Of a DNA stretch of 64,000 bases, positions 8,891 to 15,876 are shown piece by piece (the first letter of the stretch is position 1; the number at the start of each line of letters is the position of its first letter). Under the pieces are notes generated by a model. That model saw only the letters and a list, made by a program, of their open reading frames with translations, searched no databases and was not told the origin of the DNA. The DNA is from Lachnospiraceae bacterium UBA3804 (GTDB lineage: Bacteria > Bacillota > Clostridia > Lachnospirales > Lachnospiraceae). The position numbers were made by a program, and so were the translations under genes. The DNA is taken from contig DFEK01000008.1 of assembly GCA_002368665.1 (NCBI GenBank), forward strand, positions 212,274 to 276,273, written 5' to 3'.

Positions 8891-10255
8891 ATGAGTAAAG
8901 AACAGGGAAGAGAAAAATTCGGAAGACTCGGTTTTATCTTAGTCAGCGCCGGTTGTGCCATCGGTATCGGAAATGTCTGGAAATTTCCGTATGTTGCGGG
9001 GCAGAACGGCGGTGCTGTTTTTTTGTTGTTCTATTTATTCTTCCTTGTGATCATGGGAATTCCCGTATTGCTGATGGAACTGTCCATGGGACGCGCTTCC
9101 CGCAAATCCATTGTGCAGAGCTATAAAACCCTGGAAAAGAAGGGGGCAAAATGGCATATCCACGGGTGGTTCTGTGTCGCGGGATCGTATCTTCTGATGA
9201 TGTATTATACCGTGGTCAGCGGATGGATGCTTGCCTACTTCTGGAAATTTGCCTCCGGAGAGTTTGAGGGACTCAAAGGGGAAGAAGTAGGAGCGGTATT
9301 TGACAATTTATTAAGTAACCCGGCTCAAATGGGCATTTTTACGGGCATCATGGTCCTCGGCGGATTCCTGGTTCTGAGTTTCGGCGTGAAAAAGGGGCTG
9401 GAGCGAGTGAATAAGTTCATGATGACAGGCCTGCTTTTGCTGATCGCGGTGCTGGCCATTAAATGTGTAACGCTGCCGAATGCTTCCGAAGGGTTAAAGT
9501 TTTATCTGCTTCCGGATTTAAACCGGGTCAGGGCCGGCGGTTTTGACAAAATGGTCGTCGCCGCCATGAGCCAGGCATTCTTTACACTCAGCATCGGAAT
9601 CGGTTCGATGGAGATCATGGGAAGCTATATGGCGAAAGATTACACTCTGGCCGGAGAAGCGGTGAAAATCACGGCCCTGGATACCATGGTTGCGTTTATT
9701 TCCGGCCTGATCATTTTTCCGGCATGCTTTTCTTTCGGAGTGACACCGGCGGAGGGACCGTCTTTGATCTTTGTTGCCCTTCCGCATGTATTTACCGATA
9801 TGAGCGGCGGAAGAATCTGGGGAGCATTGTTCTTTTTGTTCATGACATTTGCAAGTTTCTCCACGGTAACGGCCGTGTTTGAAAATATCGTCGGCTCCAC
9901 AATGGAGAATTTTAAATTATCCCGTACCAAAACAATCCTTCTGAATGCCGTACTGCTTTTGGTATTGAGCCTTCCCTGCATTCTGGGATTCAATCTCTGG
10001 CAGAACTTCCGTCCGATCGCCGGAAGGTCGGTTCTGGAAAGCGAGGATTTTATCGTAAGCAATATTCTGCTTCCGGTCGGCTCCCTGCTCTTTGTCATTT
10101 TCTGCATGTATAAATTCGGCTGGGGAGCGGACAAGTTTTTTGCGGAAGCGAACGAGGGAGCGGGACTTAAGATCAGCCCGAAACTGATCCTGTATTTCAA
10201 GTTTGTTCTGCCGGCATTGATTTTATTGATTCTGATCAGCGGATTCATCTCATAA
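8891..10255 (+). CDS. Sodium-dependent transporter, NSS/SNF family
   Basis: A neurotransmitter:sodium symporter family protein related to bacterial amino-acid transporters such as LeuT and MhsT. The first segment contains the family hallmark SAGCAIGIGNVWKFPYVAGQ, which holds the unwound TM1 sodium and substrate site. About eleven hydrophobic segments follow, as usual for bacterial members. Length is 454 residues. The gene follows cstA by 58 bases. A second, distant NSS member occurs at 54351. The substrate is probably an amino acid, but which one cannot be read from sequence. Confidence 0.92.
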   Translation: MSKEQGREKFGRLGFILVSAGCAIGIGNVWKFPYVAGQNGGAVFLLFYLFFLVIMGIPVLLMELSMGRASRKSIVQSYKTLEKKGAKWHIHGWFCVAGSYLLMMYYTVVSGWMLAYFWKFASGEFEGLKGEEVGAVFDNLLSNPAQMGIFTGIMVLGGFLVLSFGVKKGLERVNKFMMTGLLLLIAVLAIKCVTLPNASEGLKFYLLPDLNRVRAGGFDKMVVAAMSQAFFTLSIGIGSMEIMGSYMAKDYTLAGEAVKITALDTMVAFISGLIIFPACFSFGVTPAEGPSLIFVALPHVFTDMSGGRIWGALFFLFMTFASFSTVTAVFENIVGSTMENFKLSRTKTILLNAVLLLVLSLPCILGFNLWQNFRPIAGRSVLESEDFIVSNILLPVGSLLFVIFCMYKFGWGADKFFAEANEGAGLKISPKLILYFKFVLPALILLILISGFIS

Positions 10256-10268
10256 ACGAAAAAATCGG

Positions 10269-10297
10269 TTGACACGGCGATTAAGCTATAATATACT
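10269..10297 (+). promoter_or_regulatory. Sigma-A promoter of rplM-rpsI
   Basis: TTGACA at 10269-10274 and TATACT at 10292-10297 are separated by 17 bases, a near-consensus housekeeping promoter. A second TATAAT at 10287 overlaps but is spaced too closely. Transcription should begin near 10304. Confidence 0.85.
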
Positions 10298-10303
10298 ATT
10301 ATC

Positions 10304-10467
10304 TGCGGCTAAAGCGTCGTTAGCCCCGACGAAAAAGCTGCGAAACCGCTAAAACCGTTGAATGGAGAACGGTTTGGCATTGTGAAACCTGGTTTTCCAA
10401 ACAGGGCGGCCCGGACATCCGCGTTGGGAAGAAAATCGTATCACTTGACATTTTTGGAGGAAGAAAA
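10304..10467 (+). promoter_or_regulatory. Structured 5' leader of rplM-rpsI
   Basis: The predicted untranslated leader is about 160 bases. It contains a perfect stem AAACCGTT (10352-10359) with AACGGTTT (10368-10375) and a second hairpin around CCTGG...ACAGG near 10388-10405. In Bacillota the L13 operon has a known autoregulatory leader; the length and folding here fit such a role, but I cannot match it to a covariance model. GGAGGAAG directly before 10468 is the ribosome binding site. Confidence 0.5.
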
Positions 10468-10896
10468 ATGAAATCTTATATGGCAAATCCGGATACCATT
10501 GAAAGAAAATGGTACGTGGTAGATGCAAACGGACAGACATTAGGTCGTCTTGCATCCGAAGTTGCAAAAGTATTAAGAGGAAAAAATAAACCTGAGTTTA
10601 CCCCTCACGAAGATACCGGCGATTATGTAATCGTTATCAACGCCGAGAAGATCAAAGTAACCGGAAAGAAAATGGAACAGAAGACTTACTTCTCCCATTC
10701 CGATTATGTAGGCGGAAGCAAAGAGATTACCTTGAAAGAGAAGCTTGCTAAGCATCCCGAAGAAGTAATCGAGCATGCAGTGAAGGGTATGCTTCCCAAG
10801 GGACCTTTAGGAAATAAGATGTACAAGAAACTGTTTGTATATGCAGGACCTGAGCATAAGCAGGCAGCACAGAAACCTGAAGTTTTGACATTTTAA
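10468..10896 (+). CDS. rplM: 50S ribosomal protein L13
   Basis: Large-subunit ribosomal protein L13. The protein has the typical start, with [19 protein letters not shown] from residue 11. Later it has [20 protein letters not shown] and the C-terminal [14 protein letters not shown]. Length 142 is normal. The GGAGGAAGAAAA ribosome binding site is strong. rpsI follows 32 bases downstream with its own AAGGAGG site, forming the universally conserved L13-S9 operon. Confidence 0.98.
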   Translation: MKSYMANPDTIERKWYVVDANGQTLGRLASEVAKVLRGKNKPEFTPHEDTGDYVIVINAEKIKVTGKKMEQKTYFSHSDYVGGSKEITLKEKLAKHPEEVIEHAVKGMLPKGPLGNKMYKKLFVYAGPEHKQAAQKPEVLTF

Positions 10897-10928
10897 TTCG
10901 AAAGGACCAGTAAGGAGGATAGTTTAGA

Positions 10929-11330
10929 ATGGCTAAGAAAGCAGCAGAAGCGTTCTACGGAACAGGAAGAAGAAAATCATCCATCGCCAGAGTTTATGTG
11001 AAACCCGGCAAAGGAAATATTACCGTTAACAAAAGAGATTTAAACGACTATTTCGGTCTTGAGACCTTAAAGGTAGTTGTTCGTCAGCCCCTTGTAGCAC
11101 TTGATGCGGTTGAGAAATACGACATCAACGTTACCGTTAAGGGCGGCGGAACCACCGGCCAGGCTGGTGCAATCCGTCATGGTATTGCAAGAGCACTTTG
11201 CAAGGCTGATGAAGAGTTCAGACCCGTACTTAAGAAAGCAGGCTTCTTAACGAGAGACCCTCGTATGAAGGAAAGAAAGAAGTATGGTTTAAAGGCAGCA
11301 CGTCGTGCACCTCAGTTCAGCAAGAGATAA
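10929..11330 (+). CDS. rpsI: 30S ribosomal protein S9
   Basis: Small-subunit ribosomal protein S9, whose C-terminal tail reaches the P-site tRNA. It carries the family sequence [18 protein letters not shown] and ends in the canonical basic tail [12 protein letters not shown]. Length 133 is normal. It is cotranscribed with rplM and followed by a strong terminator at 11379. A degraded copy of the last 13 codons is present about 2.7 kb downstream (see 13986-14018), which suggests that this 3' end was an integration site. Confidence 0.98.
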   Translation: MAKKAAEAFYGTGRRKSSIARVYVKPGKGNITVNKRDLNDYFGLETLKVVVRQPLVALDAVEKYDINVTVKGGGTTGQAGAIRHGIARALCKADEEFRPVLKKAGFLTRDPRMKERKKYGLKAARRAPQFSKR

Positions 11331-11378
11331 TCGTTTCACAACGTATTACATCTTTGGACAATCATATACGACTTATTG

Positions 11379-11411
11379 CACCTCAGGACAACAGTCCTGG
11401 GGTGTTTTTTT
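11379..11411 (+). terminator. Rho-independent terminator after rpsI
   Basis: Perfect 11-base stem CACCTCAGGAC/GTCCTGGGGTG (one G-T pair) with loop AACA, followed by seven T residues. Confidence 0.93.
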
Positions 11412-11436
11412 ATCATATTATGGTAATCACTAAAAA

Positions 11437-11450
11437 TGTAGAATTCTACA
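11437..11450. promoter_or_regulatory. Palindromic operator-like site, copy 1
   Basis: TGTAGAATTCTACA is a perfect 14-bp palindrome, preceded by AAAAA. An identical site preceded by the same AAAAA lies exactly 63 bases downstream. This copy is upstream of the predicted -35 box. It looks like a dimeric repressor or activator site; the regulator is unknown. Confidence 0.7.
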
Positions 11451-11456
11451 ACTTTG

Positions 11457-11485
11457 TTGATTAAGACAATGCGATGTGATAAGAT
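11457..11485 (+). promoter_or_regulatory. Putative promoter of the DUF4143 ATPase
   Basis: TTGATT (11457-11462) and TAAGAT (11480-11485) are 17 bases apart. The promoter lies exactly between the two palindromes, so the predicted start near 11492 would be bracketed by bound protein. Confidence 0.55.
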
Positions 11486-11499
11486 GTAATAGACAAAAA

Positions 11500-11513
11500 T
11501 GTAGAATTCTACA
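11500..11513. promoter_or_regulatory. Palindromic operator-like site, copy 2
   Basis: Second perfect TGTAGAATTCTACA, placed just downstream of the expected transcription start and ending 14 bases before the ATPase start codon. Centre-to-centre spacing of 63 bases is six helical turns, so both sites face the same side of the DNA. Confidence 0.7.
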
Positions 11514-11527
11514 ATTTAGGAGATTAT

Positions 11528-12832
11528 ATGATAAAAAGAGATAAATATCTGACTCAGTTAATCAGTGCAAAGAACAATGGATTTCCGAAGGTAATAACAG
11601 GTGTGAGAAGATGTGGAAAGTCATTTCTTCTTAAAGAAATATATAGAGAATACCTGCTTTCAGATAATGTTCCGGAGAATAGAATAATTATCTTGGAATT
11701 GGATGATGATAAAAACAGTAATTATCGTGATCCTTTGGAACTAGGAGCATATATAAGGGGAAAATGCAAAGATAAAGAGAATTACTATGTGTTTATTGAT
11801 GAGATACAAAAGGTATATTCGATAATTAATCCTAACCTTACCGATGGCAAGCATGTTTTGGCAAATTCTGATGACATTGAAGTAATATCATTCGTAGACG
11901 TTGTACTCGGACTATCAAGAGAAAAGAATATAGATTTATATGTGACGGGATCAAATTCTAAAATGTTGTCTTCAGATATAGTTACTGAATTTAGAGATAA
12001 GGCAACAAATATAAAACTTTCTCCGCTTTCATTTGAAGAGTACTATGGATATGTAGGAGGTTCAGCAACAGAGGCAATATATTCATATATGCAATACGGT
12101 GGAATGCCTCTGGCTGTATTAAAAAGTGACGAAGAGAGAAAAGAATATCTAAAGAGCTTGTTTACTACAACATACTTTGCTGATATTGTAGAAAGGAATC
12201 AGCTGAAAAAAGGAGAGGCACTAGATGAACTGTGTAATATCATAAGTTCTTCAACAGGCTCACTGCTTAATTCAGAAAAAATTGCTAATACATTTGAGAG
12301 TGTTCGACATGAAAATATTGATAAACAGACTGTTGAAAACTATATAGGTTATTTTAAAGATGCATTCCTTTTGCGCGAGGCTAAACGCTATGACTTAAAA
12401 GGAAGAAAAGAAATAGGTGCTCTTAGAAAGTATTATTTTATTGATACTGGTCTACGAAATGCTCGCCTGAATTTCGCTTTCCCAGATGAAGGTCAAATGC
12501 TTGAAAACATTGTATATAATGAGCTTTGTTATAATGGATATTCTGTTAATGTTGGTGCATTTGATACTGTTGAAAAAGATAAAAATGGAAAATCAATAAG
12601 GAAAAATAATGAAGTGGATTTCTATGCAACAAAAGGGATTAGATCTCTTTATATACAGGTGACTGCTGATATCTCTAATGCAGAAACAAGAGAAAGAGAA
12701 GTACGCCCTTATTTTAAGCTGAATGATCAAGTACAAAAGATACTCGTTGTAAATAAACCAATTAATGAATCCATGGATGAAAATGGGTTTACTATTATAG
12801 GGATTAATGATTTTTTGTTGAGATTTATATAG
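11528..12832 (+). CDS. AAA ATPase with DUF4143 C-terminal domain
   Basis: A P-loop ATPase of the large prokaryotic AAA_14/DUF4143 group, whose biological role is mostly unknown. Walker A GVRRCGKS is at residues 25-32, a Walker B VFIDEI near 95-100, and a sensor-like TGSNSKML near 140. The C-terminal part has the DUF4143 pattern, including YFIDTGLRNARLNF and an NNEVDFYA...QVTAD stretch that resembles a PD-(D/E)XK-like fold. The ribosome binding site TTAGGAG is good. The gene is clearly AT-richer than the ribosomal genes before it, pointing to horizontal transfer. These genes occur in variable, often mobile, positions. Confidence 0.88.
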   Translation: MIKRDKYLTQLISAKNNGFPKVITGVRRCGKSFLLKEIYREYLLSDNVPENRIIILELDDDKNSNYRDPLELGAYIRGKCKDKENYYVFIDEIQKVYSIINPNLTDGKHVLANSDDIEVISFVDVVLGLSREKNIDLYVTGSNSKMLSSDIVTEFRDKATNIKLSPLSFEEYYGYVGGSATEAIYSYMQYGGMPLAVLKSDEERKEYLKSLFTTTYFADIVERNQLKKGEALDELCNIISSSTGSLLNSEKIANTFESVRHENIDKQTVENYIGYFKDAFLLREAKRYDLKGRKEIGALRKYYFIDTGLRNARLNFAFPDEGQMLENIVYNELCYNGYSVNVGAFDTVEKDKNGKSIRKNNEVDFYATKGIRSLYIQVTADISNAETREREVRPYFKLNDQVQKILVVNKPINESMDENGFTIIGINDFLLRFI

Positions 12833-12865
12833 TGTTAAATGGATTATTTGATATGTGAGGCGGAT

Positions 12866-13822
12866 ATGCAGAAAATGACTTTAAAGCACACAAAGGAATT
12901 GGATATTTTTTTTAATGAGCATAGGAGAAATTGTACAAATTGTGGAAAGACATTTGTGGAAGGAGATACGGCGCATTTGGGGTACATGAAGGGAAGAGAC
13001 GCTGCTCTTTTGTGTGATGATTGTGCACCTATGCTTGAAGAAACGGTTGTACGATACTATTGGCAAGAACTTGAATATGAGGAACCGCTTCCAGATGATA
13101 AATTGTGGAGATATATGGATTTAGCGAAGTTTGTTTCACTGATAAGTCGGAATGAATTATTTTTTTGTGCTGCGAGTTCTTTCGAAGATATTTTCGAAGG
13201 TGCAAAAGGAGTTGAAAAGAATAAAGAGAAATGGGATGCTTTCTATTTGGATTTTTTTAAGCATGCTGTATCCACCGCACCTGGACGAAATCCTTGCGAT
13301 AATACACATGAAAAAATAATTGAAGAAGCGAATTGCTTGTTAAATCAAATTGAAAAAGTAGGACAGAAATCGAGAGAATATACCTATATCAGCTGTTGGC
13401 ACTTAAATAGCTATGAATCGGAGGCGATGTGGAAGCTTTATTCAAAAGATGCTGCTAATGCAATTGCCATCCAGACAACGACTAAAAGGTTGTATGAAGC
13501 TTTTGATAAAGATCCTACTATAAGCATCGGAAAAATAAAATATATTGATTTTGATAAAAACTTTGCACCTATAAATGGAGCTTTTTGGTATAAGCGAAAA
13601 TCATTTGAGTATGAAAACGAAGTAAGGGCAGTCATAAGTAAAATCCATTCAAGTGGAAAGGGTGTATTCATCCCTATTAGTATAGACAAGTTGATAGAAA
13701 AAATATATATTTCGCCTTATGCATCAGAGTGGTTTGTAGATGTTGTAAAAAGTTTGGTAGAGAAATATTGTGTGAAGGCAGACGTAACCTACTCTATGAT
13801 GAAAGCTAGACCATTTTATTAA
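12866..13822 (+). CDS. DUF2971 domain protein with N-terminal zinc ribbon
   Basis: A predicted cytoplasmic protein. The N-terminal part has two Cys pairs, CTNC and CDDC, spaced like a treble-clef or zinc ribbon. The body matches DUF2971, with LWRYMDLAKFVSLI, FEDIFEGAKG, YISCWHLNSYESEAMWKLYS and later FEYENEVRAVI. DUF2971 proteins are often found beside defence or toxin genes, but their reaction is not established. I chose the ATG at 12866, which follows a GTGAGGCGG ribosome binding site; an in-frame ATG at 12839 has none. It lies 33 bases after the ATPase gene and shares its AT-rich composition, so the two may be one acquired unit. Confidence 0.75.
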   Translation: MQKMTLKHTKELDIFFNEHRRNCTNCGKTFVEGDTAHLGYMKGRDAALLCDDCAPMLEETVVRYYWQELEYEEPLPDDKLWRYMDLAKFVSLISRNELFFCAASSFEDIFEGAKGVEKNKEKWDAFYLDFFKHAVSTAPGRNPCDNTHEKIIEEANCLLNQIEKVGQKSREYTYISCWHLNSYESEAMWKLYSKDAANAIAIQTTTKRLYEAFDKDPTISIGKIKYIDFDKNFAPINGAFWYKRKSFEYENEVRAVISKIHSSGKGVFIPISIDKLIEKIYISPYASEWFVDVVKSLVEKYCVKADVTYSMMKARPFY

Positions 13823-13985
13823 ATATTCCAGATTATATAGCAAATATGGTAGAAAAAGTATCAGAGATTGATTTTTGGATTGCAAATAATAAAAATTGCC
13901 ATCAGCTGCATACAGTAGCCCTGAGCTTTCTACCGTACGCAGCAGGTAAACAGCAACTTATCCTACAAATGCCGAAAACAAGACA

Positions 13986-14018
13986 TTTAAGGCAGTGAGA
14001 AAGTTCTCAAAGAGATAA
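13986..14018 (+). repeat. Degenerate copy of the rpsI 3' end
   Basis: Reads in frame as FKAVRKFSKR and a TAA stop, matching the S9 tail [13 protein letters not shown] at 11289-11330 with three codons deleted. The DNA TTTAA-GGCAG and GTTC..AAGAGATAATC is shared. Such imperfect direct repeats of a gene 3' end are typical attachment-site remnants left by tyrosine-recombinase islands; no integrase gene remains. Confidence 0.5.
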
Positions 14019-14040
14019 TCACTGCTTCGGCAGATTTCAA

Positions 14041-14071
14041 AAGACTCGGTACAATGTACCGGGTCTTTTTT
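14041..14071 (+). terminator. Rho-independent terminator after the rpsI-like remnant
   Basis: AAGACTCGGTAC and GTACCGGGTCTT form a stem around loop AAT, followed by six T residues. It may be the original terminator of the rplM-rpsI operon displaced by the insertion. Just upstream, GCAGTGA (13992-13998) can pair with TCACTGC (14019-14025). Confidence 0.85.
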
Positions 14072-14315
14072 GTGAGCCGAAAGCCTTTAAAACATTCTAA
14101 TCTTAATAGGAATAATCTAAGACCTGAGAGATGAATAACTGATAGTGCAATAGGCAGGGGCGTGAAAACGCACTTGTTTTATGTGGGTACATTGGATAAA
14201 ATAAGGGACAGCGATTCCATTTTTTGTGATTCATACCATCAACGGGATTATGAATTTTGCTGTTAAGAGATAATATCTTTTTATATAATGCAGCAGGTTA
14301 GGAGTTATATATTTC
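14072..14315. other. Intergenic region before the glycosyltransferase
   Basis: No supported gene. A consensus -10 TATAAT is at 14284-14289, with no good -35 at the right distance (TTGCTG at 14257 is 21 bases away). TTAGGAG before 14316 is the downstream ribosome binding site. AT-rich throughout. Confidence 0.5.
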
Positions 14316-15512
14316 ATGAAAACTATCATTTTCACAATGGGAACAAGAGGAGATATCCAACCGTACATATATCTTGCAAGGGCTCTTAAGAAAAACGGAC
14401 ATGATGTTAAACTCGGTTCTCATCCCTGTTGGAGAAAACTTATTGAAGAATCGGGTATTTCTTTTCTTCCCGTCGGACCTGATATTGATATAGAGATGGA
14501 AGCAGCTGTTATCAGAGGTAAAAGTTCAAATGCTGCCCTTAGCATGCTTAAGACAATGAATTTCATATTTAAGATCATTCAGAATTCAACGAATGAAATA
14601 TATGAGGCATGCAAAGGAAATGATCTTATCATAGTAAGTCACAGTCAGATGGGAGCAGTAGAAGCAGAGGCCTTGAATATTCCCACAGTAAACGTGACTT
14701 TGCAGATTGAAATGATCCCCGAAAAGAATAAGCCGCAGACATTTATTAATAAGCTTATCGGGGGCTTGATCGGTAAACAGATAAACAAGCCATATAACAA
14801 GATCAGAAAGGTTTATGGTCTTAAAGCGATGAGAGTCGGTGATTCCCTGATGTCTCAAAAACTCGACCTGATTCCCATAAGTAAATTTGTTGTGACAAGA
14901 AGCCCGTATTGGGAAGATCAGCATATTTTGACAGGCTATTGGTTTGAAGAAGAGGAGGTATATTCGCCAAGTGAGGAATTAACAGCCTTTCTTAAAAGTG
15001 GTGAAAAGCCTGTTCTGCTCGCACTCGGCGCAATGTCATTCGAAGATAAAGCAGAAACGGATAAACTGGATATGTTTGTCAAAGCATTTCAAAAGGCGGG
15101 ATGCAGGGCAATCATACAAGGGTTTCAAAAATCACTTGAAGAGTATAAACTTCCGGAAACAATGATGTCTGTTGGGAGTGTTCCTCACAGCTGGCTCTTC
15201 AAACAGTGCAGCTTCGTGATTCATCACTGTGGTTTTGGAACATCTGCTGCAACCATGATCTATGGAATACCGTCTATACCGGTTCCTCATGTGCTGGACC
15301 AGATGGGATTTGCAATGCAGCTTAGAAATTTAAATGTGGCCACGGAACCATTGAAAGCAAAGGAGCTGACTGAAGAAAATATCTATAATTCCATTGTTCA
15401 AATGCAAGATACGTATGATGAAAAAAGCAAAAATGCAATGGAAATATCTGATAAGATCAGGACTGAGGGTGGATTGTCTGAAGCAGTACAATTAATTGAA
15501 AGTGTTATATGA
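14316..15512 (+). CDS. GT1-family glycosyltransferase (UGT/MGT type)
   Basis: A nucleotide-sugar-dependent glycosyltransferase with the GT-B fold. It opens with TMGTRGDIQPYIYLARALK, the pattern of sterol, macrolide and glycopeptide glycosyltransferases. The C-terminal half carries the donor-binding motif FVIHHCGFGTSAA and GIPSIPVPHVLDQMGFA. At 398 residues it is full length. The acceptor is unknown; a lipid, a natural product or an imported antibiotic are all possible. It overlaps the next small gene by four bases (ATGA). Codon use is AT-richer than the housekeeping genes, so it may belong to acquired DNA. Confidence 0.85.
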   Translation: MKTIIFTMGTRGDIQPYIYLARALKKNGHDVKLGSHPCWRKLIEESGISFLPVGPDIDIEMEAAVIRGKSSNAALSMLKTMNFIFKIIQNSTNEIYEACKGNDLIIVSHSQMGAVEAEALNIPTVNVTLQIEMIPEKNKPQTFINKLIGGLIGKQINKPYNKIRKVYGLKAMRVGDSLMSQKLDLIPISKFVVTRSPYWEDQHILTGYWFEEEEVYSPSEELTAFLKSGEKPVLLALGAMSFEDKAETDKLDMFVKAFQKAGCRAIIQGFQKSLEEYKLPETMMSVGSVPHSWLFKQCSFVIHHCGFGTSAATMIYGIPSIPVPHVLDQMGFAMQLRNLNVATEPLKAKELTEENIYNSIVQMQDTYDEKSKNAMEISDKIRTEGGLSEAVQLIESVI

Positions 15513-15727
15513 TTTATGATAAAGCGCAAGTTAAAGCGCAAAGTGGTGCTTTATCTGATAGAGACTATTTATTGCTCCTGATTAAGGAGAATCCAACCAT
15601 AACACAAGAAGAATTGGCAAATATTATGGGGAAGTCACGAAGATCAGTACAGATGCTGATGAAGCAGATGATAGAGGATGATGCTATTGAAAGACTTGGA
15701 TCTAAGAAACAGGGGACATGGATTTAA
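15509..15727 (+). CDS. Small winged-helix DNA-binding protein or remnant
   Basis: A 72-residue protein with a helix-turn-helix core, TQEELANIMGKSRRSVQMLM, and a wing ending in RLGSKKQGTWI. This closely resembles the C-terminal winged helix of AlbA_2/RecG-like ATP-binding regulators, whose larger N-terminal domain is absent here. It may be a stand-alone regulator coupled to the glycosyltransferase by the ATGA overlap, or the tail of a deleted gene. No separate ribosome binding site is obvious. A strong terminator follows. Confidence 0.6.
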   Translation: MIYDKAQVKAQSGALSDRDYLLLLIKENPTITQEELANIMGKSRRSVQMLMKQMIEDDAIERLGSKKQGTWI

Positions 15728-15768
15728 AAAAAATAATTCTATGAAATTGGATTAGGTAAGAACAGTTC

Positions 15769-15802
15769 AAACCCCGAAGGCAAATTGCTTTCGGGGTTTT
15801 TT
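15769..15802 (+). terminator. Rho-independent terminator
   Basis: CCCCGAA and TTCGGGG form the stem, flanked by AA and a run of six T residues. It ends the glycosyltransferase/winged-helix unit. Confidence 0.9.
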
Positions 15803-15826
15803 GTGGTCTTTTTTCTTCGGATGTGT

Positions 15827-15832
15827 TATAAT
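15827..15832 (+). promoter_or_regulatory. -10 element of the GGDEF/EAL gene
   Basis: TATAAT preceded by TGT, 44 bases before the ATG. No good -35 is seen at 17 bases, and part of the upstream terminator T-run occupies that position. Confidence 0.45.
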
Positions 15833-15876
15833 AATATTCCACTATTCTGCAACAAACATCCGAGGGTATACAGCCT

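Noticed and set aside
9640..10275. 211-residue minus-strand open frame
   Set aside because: Antisense to the NSS symporter and running into the rplM promoter.
13846..13998. 50-codon open frame before the rpsI-like remnant
   Set aside because: No ribosome binding site, no recognisable sequence, and it overlaps the remnant in a different frame.
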